This document shows, piece by piece, positions 11,544 through 24,366 of a stretch of 64,000 nucleotides of DNA. The translations under genes and the position numbers were made by a program. The notes beneath the pieces are model-generated. The model was not told the origin of the DNA. It did not search any database and saw only the letters and a program-made list of their open reading frames with translations. Source of the DNA: Acanthacorydalis orientalis (lineage: Eukaryota; Arthropoda; Insecta; Megaloptera; Corydalidae); contig CM068315.1 of NCBI GenBank assembly GCA_034766995.1, positions 21,251,844 through 21,315,843 on the forward strand, written 5' to 3'. Numbering within the stretch: position 1 is the first letter of the stretch; each line of letters opens with the position of its first letter.

Positions 11544-13454
11544 TTTTCATTTCTATAAACTGATTTTATGATAAACTTTATTTCAACGTTTTAAATTAAA
11601 AATGATTTTTTAATTACCGAATATTTTTTATTGGCATCTTTTTCAGTATTTCGTCAGTAAAATTAAATAAAATAAAATTTCAATATACTTTTTGGTACTG
11701 TGGCTAAATGCATTTTCGTTAATAAAATTTTCATTGTTCCGAATATTACACTTTTTTAATCAAAAATGTACAAAATTGATTATTGATCATTTTTAATTTT
11801 ATGCGTTATACATATTAATATCTACGTCATCGTCTTCAAAAAGTTAATATGCAATAAAAAAAAAATGTTTTTTTCATCCATAGCGAAGGTATGAAGCGTT
11901 CTGTGTGCGAAATATTGGTTGCTTATGGTTTTCAATACTTTCATTACTAATTTTTATTTTTATCTAAAAAAATAAATAACACCTGCCCACTACACAGAAT
12001 ATTATAATGATTGTATAACAGCCGTTGCACAGTTGCAGCAGAATCGTAATTTTTTTAAATAATTTCATAGCGAAAGCCAATATACACTGGATTACTGTTC
12101 TATATTTACTAAATGGCCATGAATAACTAACAATCTATAATTTAATTTTACCCTCTCACTCTAGCGATAAGTGAATAAGCTTGCTTTAAAAATTTCGTGC
12201 TCCATTGGTGGATCCTGTATATATGGGAACGCGTTACATTTGTCACACATTATGAAAGTATTTTGTCTACGATTAATACATTTGTGTCTACTAATATTCG
12301 ATACTTTGATAAACATAATGAAATGTTTCACTTGATATCATTCAATATATTTTTAGTTGAAACTAAAAATTGTTTTCAATTAAATTTACTTTTTTCTGTT
12401 TAGGGGTAAATGAGGAGATTGATGAATGTCAAACTTCCTTATGAATATTTTTATTGATAAATACTATTGAAGAATAGTTGATAAATATTATTTGAAACTC
12501 ATCAGGTCTATTTAATCTCTTACTACTATTTCATATTTAAGGTAATTTGCTTGTATTTCGTTGAACTAGCTGTTATGATCATATTAAAATAGCTAATATT
12601 TTTTTTTATTTTCAAACTTTCAATAATATTGAATTATTTTATCCAATAACTCCATCCCACCCATTTCTGAATTATAAAGAATGACAACTTCATGTCTTGG
12701 TATATTAATAATTCGTATTATTGTATCGTTTTTCTCTCTCTAATACTTGAATATCATTTATCCAGTAAATTATTTCTTTTTTATAATTTTAGTTGGTACT
12801 TTGAATTTTAGTATCTTAAAAAATGATTTGTTCAGGTAAACATTCCTTAAGATACATCAAGTCTTTTATTTTCTCCCTGATCTAAAAGTTACAAGACGAT
12901 TTTTGAAATAATCAACATGACTAAAATCTTATATAGAACTTTCTATTAAAAAGCTTTTTATAGTGATATCGTCGATTTGAGTTGGTAACAATTAGTAAAT
13001 AAAATCAGAAAGCACTTCAATTTAGCTGTAGATTATTCAATAAAAATAAGTAAAAGTACAGTAAAAGCACCAAAAAAATCACTATGACTATTGACTACCA
13101 GTTTAGAAAAGATATGATTGATATGTAGGCTCTCTTTCACTTTTATAGCAAATTTTGTGAGATTAAACATTAATAACAGTTAGTGTCGAATATGAGGTTG
13201 GTCAGTTAAAATTTTCAAACAAAATAAAGTGAATTTCTATAATGAATTATAATATTCACCGGAGAAACGTCAAAATTAATATTAATACAAGAGAAAATAA
13301 ATAATAACTATTACTATACATCTTTATCACCATTTAAGTGTGACGGTTGTTGTATGTGAATTATAAACTTGTGTATAATTGTAATATTCTTTTCATCCAA
13401 CGTTTGTATCACGGTATATGATTTTCAATTTTTATTCATTTTGTGCCTCAAAAA
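11544..13454. other. intron sequence, no further feature seen
   Basis: AT-rich intron between the two upstream visible exons. No repeat ends or coding motifs were recognised. Confidence 0.6.
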
Positions 13455-14019
13455 ATGTGTTGATAGGAAATAATTACGGTTTTTGTTTTCTGAATTCTGA
13501 CCTTAATTTTTTTCACTGAAGGTGTCATTTCATCGTGTTCTTCTTAATATCATTTTAAAATTCATTTTTTGGTCTGTATTTTGTTAACATCGACTTTGGT
13601 TTTATTATTGATTTTGCTTCAAATTAGGATACTGAATTAAAGATCGAAAAGAAGCAAATAAGAACATTTTTTGTATTTGTTCAAAACAGGTGATAAAGTA
13701 GCAGAAACTGTTCCTAAATTAAACGATGCTTTTGATGTGGGTATTGTTAAGGAACGTACGGTGCAATACTGGTTCTAAAAATTAGTGCTCGTAACGAAAG
13801 CCTTGAAAATGAAAAATGTCCCAGGCCTCCTTTTTCTGTTAATAACGATCAACTGAAGATGTTAGTTGAATCAGAATTACACACAAGAATTCGAGAGCAT
13901 ACACAAAAGTTAAGCGTTATCCATCCAACAGTTCTCTGGACCACTTAAAATAGTTAGTGTTTGAAAACTGTATATGAATTTGAAGGTTATAAACCGCAAT
14001 TATTTTTCTACCAACCTAA
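13455..14019 (+). mobile_element. mariner family I, short internally deleted copy
   Basis: The degraded left end (TGATAGGAAATAATTACGG) is followed by the family leader (TGTCATTTCATCGTGTT) and the N-terminal transposase text with a frameshift. After the helix-turn-helix region the sequence jumps directly to the extreme 3' part (GTATATGAATTTGAAGGTTA) and the right terminal repeat ending CTACCAACCTAA, followed by TA. The catalytic domain is gone. It sits in a transporter intron, next to a long (TA)n(CA)n array. Confidence 0.87.
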
Positions 14020-14063
14020 TATGAAAAGTAGAAATATAACAATATATCTATCTGTTTATCTAT

Positions 14064-14188
<125 letters not shown>

Positions 14189-14253
14189 ATGAGTTGAATT
14201 TATTTTTGTAATATCATAATACATTTAATTTATATGTGGTAACAGAAACTTAC

Positions 14254-14516
14254 GGTGTCGTTAATGGACTTGGATGGATTATAGAATGAATCCCATTCAA
14301 CGTCAGTGAAATTCATTAACAGCTCTGGTTTTCTACAGTGAAATTTAGTCGGCGGCGCTAATAAAACACTGCCGATTTGAAACCAGGCAATTGGGAATTT
14401 CAACAATGCCATGAACACTGAAATCCTCAACTGCCATTTTCCAAAATTACCGATCGTGTTGCGAATCACATCGTTATCTTGCGGTTTATGTTCAGCATTG
14501 CTGTTAATTTTGTTTT
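14254..14516 (-). CDS. SLC22-type transporter, internal exon (TM1 region)
   Basis: This exon encodes 87 codons plus two leading bases. It covers the conserved start of an SLC22 organic-cation/solute transporter: IGNFGKWQLR, then a hydrophobic first membrane span (ISVFMALLKFPIAWFQIGSV), then the start of the large extracellular loop with FHCRKPE. On the minus strand it is preceded by a pyrimidine-rich tract ending in AG and followed by GTAAGT. It ends in phase 0, and the next exon begins in phase 0 with NQYKSPNHC, so the two join in frame. It opens with two bases of a split codon and has no in-frame Met, so a further upstream exon is required; I did not find it. The protein would sit in the plasma membrane. 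The family assignment is strong; the substrate cannot be told. Confidence 0.88.
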
Positions 14517-15556
14517 CTAAAAAAAGAAAAATGTATTGTATTATTATTTATATTACTAATATACAGCCCGTCAAAATTGTCGAGCAAATAAAAAGAAATA
14601 TAGAAAGGAAAAACTGTTTATTAGTTTTACAACATAATATATTTTAATATAAATAATACATAAGAACGAAACTTAACGAATTAAACTTGAAACCTATGAG
14701 ATTACGAGTAAAGTGGGCTTATGTATATATATATATATATGTATATATATGTATATAAATTTTCTCTTTTAATGATATAATAAGAAATAATTAATATTTA
14801 TTCCTTTATAATAAAATACAAGCTGACAATTTAATTTTCAATTTATTATTTGTCTGAAATTGTCTCAAAAAACTATAAAAAATAACTATAAAAAATACAT
14901 GAATATATTAATATAAGCTTGCTATATATTTTCCATGAATGGTATGTTGAATATTAATAATATATAGTAATATGAGTATTATTATTATGAATTTTATTTA
15001 TGAAACACTATCTATTTTTTACAGTTCTGTTTAATGATTAATCGATTACAAATTCTGAATTTTGTATGACTGTTTCATCTTTTTACTAATTTGCTAACCC
15101 CGTCAAGAAAAACATTGATTCTTTTAATTAATGTATTAGTTGACTATGGTGTTTATTTATGTATATAAGTTTGTTGAATGAGATTTGAAGGAATTTAAAG
15201 ACATGAAAATCAGCCGGAGTGAGATTAGGTAGAACAAGAATCAATAGACAGAAAGTTGTCTCGATTCCTGTGCTTTTGTATAGATATTTGAAGGTGGAGG
15301 TCTAATAATAGTTATGACGTCATACAAAGACCAATTGTCTTCCAAGACAGTCGGATTAAATCGTTTATTTTTATAATAAAAAAAATACAAATTTATAACT
15401 TTGAAACTTTGACAAATCTCTCTGTGTATTATATGTTCTTACTATCTATATAAATATTCAGTCAAAAATATATCTGCGTGCATGTTTATGACTGTGCACG
15501 TGCTTACATACACGCGGATTCGTACGTATACACATTTAAGTATACACCGGTTAATG
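14517..15556. other. upstream intron or flank, no exon recognised
   Basis: AT-rich with a short TA array (14723-14757). The preceding transporter exon must lie somewhere to the right of 14516, but no ATG-led stretch with a matching phase-1 donor could be identified here. Confidence 0.5.
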
Positions 15557-15558
15557 TA

Positions 15559-16799
15559 TTGGATTAGAAGAAAAATTAATAGAATTTTCCATTAGATCTA
15601 AATATCTGCGTGCAATAATTGCAGTTTCGCACGAAGTTCGACATATGTTATTTTGACAGATGACATTTCAATGTTTCCTTCTCTGTTATTTTATGCAATT
15701 TTGTGAATTTTAAGTTTGTTAAATTTAAAAGTGAAAATGGAGGAATATACAGTGCATTTTTGTCATTTGATGCTGTTTTATTTTCGACCTAAAAATCAAG
15801 AGCGTTCCAGCAGGCATGCAGTTTTTGCTAATGACCAAATTGTAATATATATATAATTTCGGGTTATAACGTTCTACAACGTCTTCCGATATCCATTCTT
15901 CATTGCCGTCTGTCATTACATTGATCTTCTTTTAGATCCCTTTCTCTCATTTTTTCTCGAATTCCTTCTGACCAACTTCTTTTTGGTCTTCCCTGTCTTT
16001 TTGTAATACTTATAGCAAATTGTAATACTTATTGCAAAGAACCAACGTTACATGACACAGGATATCGCAGATATACTGTAGATGCCTCATATGTGTGTTA
16101 TGAAGGATTTGAAAACACTTGGATACGTGAATCGCTACGTTGTTTGAGTTACTCACAATTTAATTGAAAGAAATTTAATGGAACGCATTTTTATCAGTAA
16201 TTTGCTCTTTAAATGATTCCAAAACGATCCGTTTCTGAAACGATTAATCACGGGCGATGAAAAATGGATCGTCTACAATAATTTTGATCGAAAAAGTCTT
16301 GACGAAAATGAAATGAGCCTCAGTTAGCCACTTCAAAATCGCGTCTTCATCCGAAGAAGGTGATGTTGTGTATCTGGTGGGATTGAAAGGGTGTTATGTA
16401 TTACAAGCTACTCCCAAATAATCAAATGATAAATTCGGAGAACGTTTCTTCGCAGACCCCGCAGAAATTGGTTCAGTTTGCAGGCTGGAACGTCCTAGCT
16501 CACACGTTATATTCACATGACCTTGCGCCTTCCGATTACTATTTGTTTTGTTCCCTACAGAATTCCCTTAATGGAAAAAACCTTACTTCTCTGGAAGCCT
16601 ACAGAAATCATCTGGATCAATTTATCATCTAGAAAGATGACAAGTTCTGGAAGGACGGAATTATGAAACTATGTGAAAAATTACGAAAGGTAGTAAATCA
16701 TAATGGCACATATGTATTATAATAAATATATATACAAATAAGTAAACATTGCCTTTGAATTTCACCTTACAAACGTTACGAACTTTTGTTCTAACCCAA
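15559..16799 (+). mobile_element. mariner, full length with deletion across the second catalytic block
   Basis: The left end TTGGATTAGAAGAAAAATTA and the right end read inward TTGGGTTAGAACAAAAGTTC are flanked by TA (15557-15558 and 16800-16801). Transposase remnants are LKRLITGDEKWIVYNNFDR (first Asp), an altered VCVWWD-type block, then a 79-codon open stretch at 16396-16632 reaching LAPSDYYLFCSLQNSLNG (third Asp). The text passes from MINSENV directly to SSQTPQKLVQ, so the whole HHDNARPHT block with the second Asp has been deleted. It cannot be active. Confidence 0.9.
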
Positions 16800-17109
16800 T
16801 AGTTAATAAGTATTTTACTACTTATAAGCTTACCAGAGCAAGATTATTTGTAGTAACCTAGATCATTTTAAAACTTATTTTTTTTTGCATTAGACTGTTC
16901 AAGATCCTGATTTGATGTTTTAATTTTAAATTATTTACGTGAAGATACGAAACTTTTTATACACTTTTCTAATAAAAAAGTGGTAAGGTAAAAACAAACT
17001 CTTAGACTGTTTTTTTTTATTTATTTTGTTTAGTAAGACAGTAATATACTAATTAAGAGAACAAATATTTTTTACTTAAAATAATACGCAAAAAAATTGT
17101 TTGATTGTA

Positions 17110-17318
17110 TAAAAGTTGCGTTTCGTAGTGAATTCAAAGGACTTTGCTACTCTCTTTCCCTCTGTGGAACGAGCACCGTGCACTATGAATCATCACTCAC
17201 GCAGTTTTAATATATTAGTGGGGTTTTGTGCGTCGAAAATTCTCGTTAAGTCGTCGACCAGTTTTCGTAGCTCTCTGAAGAAGCCGCATCTCGCATTTTA
17301 GTAAGTAAAGCTCTAGAG
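17110..17318. other. GC-richer unassigned block, left part
   Basis: This stretch is clearly less AT-rich than its surroundings and contains many CpG dinucleotides. On the minus strand a 34-codon open run includes RELRKLVDDLTRIF, which looks protein-like, but I recognise no family. It may be a 5' exon, an untranslated exon or a promoter region. It continues at 17905-18150 after a hAT insertion. Confidence 0.3.
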
Positions 17319-17904
17319 CAGGGGTTCCCAACCTTTTCATACATTGACCCCTGGCAACAAAATATTATTTTTTATCGACCCCCTAAAAGTTGGAACTATT
17401 ATTGCGCCTCCCTAGCGACATTAAAATATTTCATGTGAATTTTTGAAGAAATATTTGTAGTTTTGAAAATCATAATTAAAAATGATAGGAAAAATGTTTT
17501 TAAGAATATGAAACGTTACACATTTTTAAACATTTGCTTGTAATAAAAGAATAATTTTTTGGAATTTTGAATGCTAGCGCCACTTCAGACTGTAGCAAAT
17601 AAAAAGGATGTAATAAAATTGACCTACTTTTTAGTATTTTATAATGTAGACGATTTACAACATTATTTATAAATTTGTAACAAAAATTTTATTTTCAAAT
17701 TTTTATGTAATAACAGCCTTCGATATCCAATTTGTAGCTCTCTAGAGCCTGTGCCCGGGAGCAAAAAAAATAATATGTACGCATGTAGAATATGCATTCA
17801 ATTTGTTTGTCGATCTCCAATTGACTTTTGGGTGTTCATTTACACCCTATCAACTTTCGTCTAACCCTAAGGAGTCTATACCGATCCCCCGTTGAGAACT
17901 ACTG
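17319..17904. mobile_element. hAT-type short non-autonomous element
   Basis: The ends read CAGGGGTTCCCAACCTTTTC and, inward from the right, CAGTAGTTCTCAACGGGGGA, typical of hAT terminal repeats. The flanking octamers are CTCTAGAG and ATTTAAAG, which share five of eight positions and could be a decayed 8-bp target duplication. The subterminal text ATTGACCCCTGGC and ATCGACCCCCTA recurs inside the left end. There is no transposase. It has split a GC-richer block in two. Confidence 0.8.
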
Positions 17905-18150
17905 ATTTAAAGTAACTACGAAGGTCTCTTATTTTTGGCTTTTATTTGGCGGCGTTCTAACCGACTTAATAACACATGTAAATTTTCTTCCTCCGGCGCA
18001 AGCAACCTGACTCACTTGTGACGGTATGACTTGCTAACGAGATCGTTCTTTCCCAATGCATGAATGAGCATATTCACGCTAACCTCGGCTCCAAAATAAG
18101 TTGACGCGCTTTTCGATGCGTAAACAGCAAAGGCAGTTGATTCGATAACT
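17905..18150. other. GC-richer unassigned block, right part
   Basis: This continues the CpG-containing block seen on the left of the hAT insertion, with text such as GGCGGCGTTCTAACCGAC and GTTGACGCGCTTTTCGATGC. There is no long open frame. It lies about 3 kb upstream of the first visible transporter exon (minus strand), so it is a reasonable place for that gene's 5' end, but nothing here proves it. Confidence 0.25.
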
Positions 18151-18303
18151 TATATTAGAAGGAAGAATATGCAAATCTGTACAACAAAATAACATGCTCA
18201 GCAAAAATTAATTAATGACAAACTGAAAATATTTACCAGAAAGTGGGGTGGTAAAAAAACAACAAATTAAGAGGATCGATGCACTATTGTTTATTCTAAG
18301 AGG

Positions 18304-18415
<112 letters not shown>

Positions 18416-19248
18416 TCCCAACAACAATAAAACAATGATTAATTCATCCATCAGGTGTTCTCTAATCATAACATGGATGATTGAAGAAAATTTGAAAGCA
18501 AGAAAATTCCATTCGTAAATAAGAAAGAGAAAACAAAAAGAATTAAATTCGTAATAGGAAACCTAATATGATAAATATGATTAAGTGTAAAAATATTTTA
18601 TAGAGTATAAAATAAAAAAGTACATTTTTTGACGCTAATAGGAGCCAAAGTATTATTAAAGGTCTTCGAGTTTAGTATTTCTACCTTAATAGGTACACAA
18701 TAAAAAATAGAACACAATAAAACACAATATAACAGTAAAATATAGTGGTGATAACATAATAATCTAAACATGTTTTCGAGGAAAGGTTTATTTGTGAAAG
18801 TGAATTTTGACAGTGTCAAAAAAATATCTTTACTAAATCCACCTTTTTAGAATTGACAGAAAATTACTATTCTCAATCCAACATTCTCTATATATGTGTT
18901 TATATTATTCATGCTTCAATTAAAAAAAATTGTTAACAAAATTCTAAGACTCCTTGATAGTAAATGAAATAATAATTTTATATTTTTCTAGGTATGTTTA
19001 GATATTTTATTTAAATTTTGTATTTATTAGTTATTCAATAATGTATTGTATACTTACATAACTTATTTTATATTGGTGGAGTTTATATATACAAATACGT
19101 CTCTGTTGAATTTAGTGGCTGTTGATATAATGAGTAATAATTAAAATGATAAAAATAATTGTCTTGTAGTGTTCACTAGGTTTGAATTATGACTACATGT
19201 ATAAATACAAAGCAATTCTAAATGACTGAATTTGACCTGGTAGAATTA

Positions 19249-19252
<4 letters not shown>

Positions 19253-19315
<63 letters not shown>
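19253..19315. repeat. (TA)n microsatellite
   Basis: An uninterrupted TA array in AT-rich non-coding DNA. Confidence 0.97.
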
Positions 19316-19317
<2 letters not shown>

Positions 19318-19567
19318 CACTGTATCATAATTCGTTGAATACTTTTATATTTTTTTAAATAGCAATTTTAAAATCAAATTGACATACTTGCTTTAAATTC
19401 GATGACTATGCACTTAATTAAACATCTATTTAAACATTGTTTTTTAACCTCATTTTGAAATTAATTTGAGTCAAGGAAAAAATTACAAAAAAACATTTAT
19501 AACATTGTAATATTTACAAAGCGGCACAAAAATATTAAAATTTATTTAACAATTTTGAGTTTATGTG

Positions 19568-19569
<2 letters not shown>

Positions 19570-19607
<38 letters not shown>
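19570..19607. repeat. (TA)n microsatellite
   Basis: A TA array; one of three within 400 bp. Confidence 0.96.
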
Positions 19608-19608
<1 letters not shown>

Positions 19609-19732
19609 TCTAAAAATTTCTATATCATCTTGTTTATTTGGGACGTTCCTATAGTATCCAAATATACTTATCTCATATATAAAACAGCTATGTTGCAATT
19701 TATCTGCGATAATGAGTATATAGACATATTAA

Positions 19733-19734
19733 CA

Positions 19735-19795
<61 letters not shown>
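19733..19795. repeat. (TA)n microsatellite
   Basis: A TA array with a single TG near the start. Confidence 0.96.
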
Positions 19796-19797
<2 letters not shown>

Positions 19798-19887
19798 CGA
19801 GAAAGATTATATAGACATAATTATGTTTTAAAGAATATGTTTATTGTTTCAATCTCTGACATGTACATGCTTACAATTGATAAGTAG

Positions 19888-19916
19888 GCAGGAGTAGCAG
19901 GCAGGGAGCAAAGCCC

Positions 19917-19970
<54 letters not shown>
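19888..19970. repeat. G-rich motif joined to a (TA)n array
   Basis: A short G-rich segment (GGCAGGAGTAGCAGGCAGGG, then AGCAAAGCCCCC) runs straight into (TA)n. Similar GC-rich caps abut TA arrays at about 30108-30198 and 30455-30575, so this may be the end of a dispersed element. Confidence 0.6.
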
Positions 19971-19972
<2 letters not shown>

Positions 19973-20289
19973 TTTTCAGCTTTTGATAATGCGATTCTGA
20001 ATCGACATCTTTTCTATATTTTTTTAATATAAATAATTAAGTGATTCTATTTGCGCCTCATTTACAAACCATTTTCTAGATTTCTAATACAGAAATAAGT
20101 ACTCTCATATATATGTACATATTATAAATGCATGCACCATTGAAATTTTTCAGAATTCAAATTTGTAAAAAAAAATAAATAATAAAGGTTGTTTCTCATA
20201 GGTTTATATAGTAATCTGATCTAAGCTGTAACATAGAAATGAAGTCTTAATGAGTTGGGTTATGTTTAATTCTATTAATATTATATATG

Positions 20290-20293
20290 TATA

Positions 20294-20342
<49 letters not shown>

Positions 20343-20382
20343 TTGCGTGTATATATTTAATGAATTGCTAAATTTTAAGTAT

Positions 20383-20414
<32 letters not shown>
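20290..20414. repeat. two (TA)n arrays
   Basis: TA arrays at about 20290-20340 and 20386-20414 lie either side of a short TG-containing spacer, about 110 bp from a mariner end. Confidence 0.93.
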
Positions 20415-20420
<6 letters not shown>

Positions 20421-20523
20421 CTGCCTTAATTTACACAGGTAGATATTTTTTTCGAAAAAATCATTTTCTCACATTTATGATTTAAGTTCGCGAAAATGGA
20501 ATTTATGGAATAATAGTAAAAAT

Positions 20524-21812
20524 TTAGGTTATTTAATAAATAATATGGTTTTTGAAAAAGAATTTCCAAACAGTAAAAAAATCGACGGTTAATTTTGATC
20601 CAAAATATATTTTCCGTTATTAGTAACAACATCTTCCCATCTTAATCTTAAATTTTCAATACTCTGACAATAAAACAGTTTGGGCATTGCATTAATTAAA
20701 AAGTTGAGCTCCATTTGGACATCACTCTCTGTATTAAGCCGTTTTCCATTGATGTGATTTTGGAGGCTTCGAAACAGATGATAATCCGATGGTGCTAGGT
20801 CAAGGGAATATGGTGGATGAGTCATAGCTTCCCAATTAAATTCCCGTCATTTTTGAAAGGTTTCGCGTGTCATGTGAGGTCGGGCGTTATCGTGGTGAAA
20901 AATTATGTCTTTTCTGTTGGCTAATCCTAACCGTTTTTTATCAATGTATTGTGTTAACCGTACCACTTGTTCACAATACAACTCCTTTGTGATGGTTCGA
21001 TTCTCTGATAATAGTTTGTAACTGATAATTGCTTTCATATCCCACCAAACAGACAATACCACTTTTTTTGGATGAAGCCCTCATTTTACAATTGAAAATG
21101 TTGTTTTGTTGCCGTCAACTCATTGTCTTTAACGTTTGATATTGTTATATATGTTGATATAAACAATCCATTTCTGATCACAAGTAACAATTGTATTCAG
21201 AAATTAATCCTTTTGCAATAGGAATATATGTGAAGTACAAATGTCCACACGTTATTTTAAATTAACCACCGATAATTAGTGCGAAAACTATTGAGCCAGT
21301 TTAGAATCCGTACCGGTTATTTTCAAATACCGATGAATAGTTAAATGCGTTGATTTGAGCTTTTTGGCTAATTCTTTCATTGAACTAGGATTTTGTTCCA
21401 TTAGTATTTGCAGGATCTCATCATTAAACTCTTGGTAACTTCCTAAGCTTTCTTCATTTTCAAGGTTGTAGTTCCCGGACCGAAATCGTTGAGACTGTCT
21501 TTGTACTTGGTTAAGATTAATAATATCAAAATCATAAATTTCCCACAATTTTTTCACTGCACTTGTAGGATTGTTACCATGACGGAACTCCTAAGTCAAA
21601 ATATTCTTAATATGAAGTTTTGACATCTCCATGATAACTAATATTTTTTCTTGTAAATTTGCGTGATCACTGTTAATCTTCCATCATAAGAATGAAAAAA
21701 CGTTACGTACAATTGAGCAGGATATTCACCCAACTATTACAATAATTGCAAAGTATCGTATTATCCATTTCCACCTATATGAAAATACCGCATTGCTTAT
21801 GGGATGACCCAA
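20524..21812 (-). mobile_element. mariner, full length, inactive
   Basis: Read on the minus strand, the element starts TTGGGTCATCCCATAAGCAA next to TA (21813-21814). Its other end reads inward TTTAGGTTATTTAATAAATA. The transposase starts near 21630 (MEMSKLHIKNILT) and includes AVKKLWEIYDFDIINLNQVQ, a helix-turn-helix region (MKELAKKLKSTHLTIHRYLK), VVLSVWWDMKA, DIIFHHDNARPHMT and YSLDLAPSDYHLFRSLQNHING. It ends RWEDVVTNNGKYI. Second and third catalytic blocks are intact, but frameshifts and stops interrupt the protein in several places. Of the mariners here, this is among the better preserved at protein level. Confidence 0.93.
20589..21062 (-). pseudogene. mariner transposase, C-terminal half
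   Basis: Two open stretches (21062-20847 and 20825-20589) share the transposase C-terminal half and are separated by an in-frame stop. The first has VLSVWWDMKAIISYKLL and IIFHHDNARPHM, with the second catalytic Asp. The second has PPYSLDLAPSDYHLF, with the third Asp, and the normal C-terminal RWEDVVTNNGKYILDQN. The N-terminal helix-turn-helix part is open at 21557-21288. Confidence 0.88.
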
Positions 21813-22597
21813 TACATGATAACATTCAATTCGATTACAACTCGTTATTTGTATAGATGGATAGTATAATATACTCGAGTGTAATTTTGATGAGAAATAG
21901 GTAAAAAATTGTTAAAAATTATAAAGTTAAAGAACAATGTTAAAAGTTAATGAAATGTATACAAGTATATAGATTATAGTAATTTAATTCAATATAAAAA
22001 AATAAAGAAGAAACACAAATGTTAAATTTATTCTAATCGTTTTTTAATATTTCATTATCGCATTTCAGATACAGTTTTTTGCGCTCCTTTTGCGTATATC
22101 GAAATAAAAATATTTCAGTTCTTCATTTTGATTTATTAAGGAAATTCAATATTTAATCTGAATGAAATATTAATTAAAAATCCAAATTTTATTAACTGAA
22201 AACTGAGAAAATAAAATTAACAAACGTAATTAAAAAAATTCAGTTTAACATTTTTATGAACATTCTTCTTTTTAATCCCAGTTCTGTTAACGTCGCATGT
22301 TCAACTGAACAACATGTCGCATGAGACAACATGTTCGTTCAGTTATAAATGATTATCTAGATTTGAGGAAGATAAATAAAATAATTAAAAAAATTAATTA
22401 GTAATGAAGTCTTAACAATAAGTCATATGTGGATTACTTTATTATATTACTATGAGATAATTTGTTTATAGAGGCTGATGTGAATCTATCATATAGTTAA
22501 TTTAAAATTATATAATTCTGATTAAGACTATTAAAAGCACAGTAAATATTAATAAAACATGTAAAATTTCTATGATGAATTTCTAAAAATAGCAACT

Positions 22598-23262
22598 AAT
22601 AATTCTAAACACAACTTATGTGTATATGTTTTTAATAAATATAACAATTTCTTTAATTATTTATTCACATTCCTACTCGTACGTTTCTTTTATTATTAAT
22701 TTCAATTCATATACGCAAAATCTGTTAAAAGTATGATCGGGATAACAAAATACTTTATTGAAAAATTCTATTAAACAAGGATTTTTCACACTCACACACT
22801 CAAAAAACGATTTGTTTTCTTCATATGTTCTTTGTTAATTGAGAATAAACTGAAATATTCGACTATAATGATGAAAAAATATATTGCGAGCGAATTTAAA
22901 AATTTTTTTTCATTAGAACTAACGTCAATTTTATCTCACAATACTGTATAATTAAATATTGCTTATAAATATATTGTATGCATACATTATATTTACAAGT
23001 CACTAATTACAAGAAAGTAGTACATTTTTTTTCATATTTTATTTAAATGTGTTAGAATGGTGGTTACCTAATAGCAATTTTCTATGAATCATTGTATTTA
23101 ATATTGAATTTAATTGACACCAGAATACAAAAGATGTTTTGAAATTATTTAAACGAAGAATCAAAATTGTGCCAATACATATAGTACAGATGTTTAAAAT
23201 GAATAAATTTGTAGAAATTCTTTCTTTCATTGTTAGAAGATATATGATAAAAATGTAAACTA
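22598..23262. repeat. large inverted repeat II, left arm
   Basis: This segment recurs in reverse complement at about 26165-27455. One example is ACAAGTCACTAATTACAAGA at 22994, matched as TCTTGTAATTAGTGACTTGT ending at about 26499. Another is GTATGATCGGGATAACAAAA at 22731, matched as TTTTGTTATCTCGATCATAC ending at 26751. Matches continue outward to AATAATTCTAAAC. This arm is uninterrupted. The short mirrored open frames in the arms (TNLFILNI..) reflect the shared sequence, not a proven gene. Confidence 0.85.
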
Positions 23263-23286
23263 GTAAAATTCAGCTAATATAAATAT

Positions 23287-23289
<3 letters not shown>

Positions 23290-23321
<32 letters not shown>
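23290..23321. repeat. (TA)n microsatellite
   Basis: A TA array that ends four bases before a short mariner derivative. Confidence 0.95.
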
Positions 23322-23324
<3 letters not shown>

Positions 23325-23325
<1 letters not shown>

Positions 23326-23829
23326 TAGTTGCACACATTCTTTTGGTGCCTTTATTTATAGAAAATGAATGCTTACGGAAAAATGGAATACATTTAAATC
23401 TTTAAAATGCCCCTCACAATTTTGCATAACTTTGCTCCATCTGCCAGGTAACTGAAGGATCCCTGGTCCAAATAAATATGGCAGCTTTAAGTCAATGAAA
23501 TCGAAATGAATTTTCATAACTCTTGGACTGTTTATCATTTTTTTTGTGTTTTATGCGTAACAATAGTTGAACAAATTATTCTCGTGGCTTGGCAGTATTT
23601 TTTTCAGTTGGAATGAAATAACAGTGCAATACTAAATATACTATTTTTCGACGCTATAAAGTTAATTACTGTTTTGTGAGGTTATGCTAACTACTTGGCC
23701 AAGATATACAGTTTTTTTAATTGTTAAATTTGGAACTGCAAAATCCTAAAACGACGAGAAAATATTTTGATATAAAACCGAGTAATGATTTATTCAATTT
23801 AAAGGCAAATTATTAATTTTTACACCTAA
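23325..23829 (-). mobile_element. mariner family II, short derivative with transposase C-terminus
   Basis: The ends read TTAGTTGCACACATTCTTTT (left, inward) and TTAGGTGTAAAAATTAATAA (right, inward); TA follows the right end. The minus strand aligns along its length with copies at 42179-42675 and 55990-56490, including a leader (ATCTTGGCCAAGTAGTTAGC) and the mariner C-terminus ILQLPGRWSKVMQNCEGHF. The region between the N-terminal start and the C-terminal tail is missing. It lies just inside the left arm of inverted repeat II. Confidence 0.8.
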
Positions 23830-24036
23830 TATATAATATATACATTCCTTTAGAAACGAATTTAAAAGAATATAATTCATATGTAAAATTTAATATCTTA
23901 TAATCTGTTGTCAGTTAGTTGTTACCTATTAGAGAAGGTTAATAACCTTTAATACTAATTCGAAATATAACAAATCAAATAAAAATTCATACAACTTTTA
24001 ATTTTACATACATTCATATTCGTGCTCTGTTGTTCT

Positions 24037-24067
<31 letters not shown>

Positions 24068-24068
24068 C

Positions 24069-24118
<50 letters not shown>
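24037..24118. repeat. (TA)n with (TACATA) units
   Basis: TA array containing four TATACA-type units. Confidence 0.95.
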
Positions 24119-24121
<3 letters not shown>

Positions 24122-24301
24122 AATATTATTAATAATTGTATAAAACCTTTCTATTACATATTTTTCTTGACATTAATCACATATATGAAAGAAAATAATA
24201 TTGAAATCGCAATTACTTCTTACTAAACTCTACATGTTTTGATATTAATTGACATTAAATAGATTATAAGTGTACTATCACTGCGAGCACACATATATAC
24301 A

Positions 24302-24366
24302 GACACACATATATATATATATATATACATATATAAATACACATTTATATATATATATATATATAT
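24302..24366. repeat. (TA)n microsatellite, interrupted
   Basis: Two TA runs with a TACATATAAATACACATT interruption; ACACAC-like text precedes it. Confidence 0.93.
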
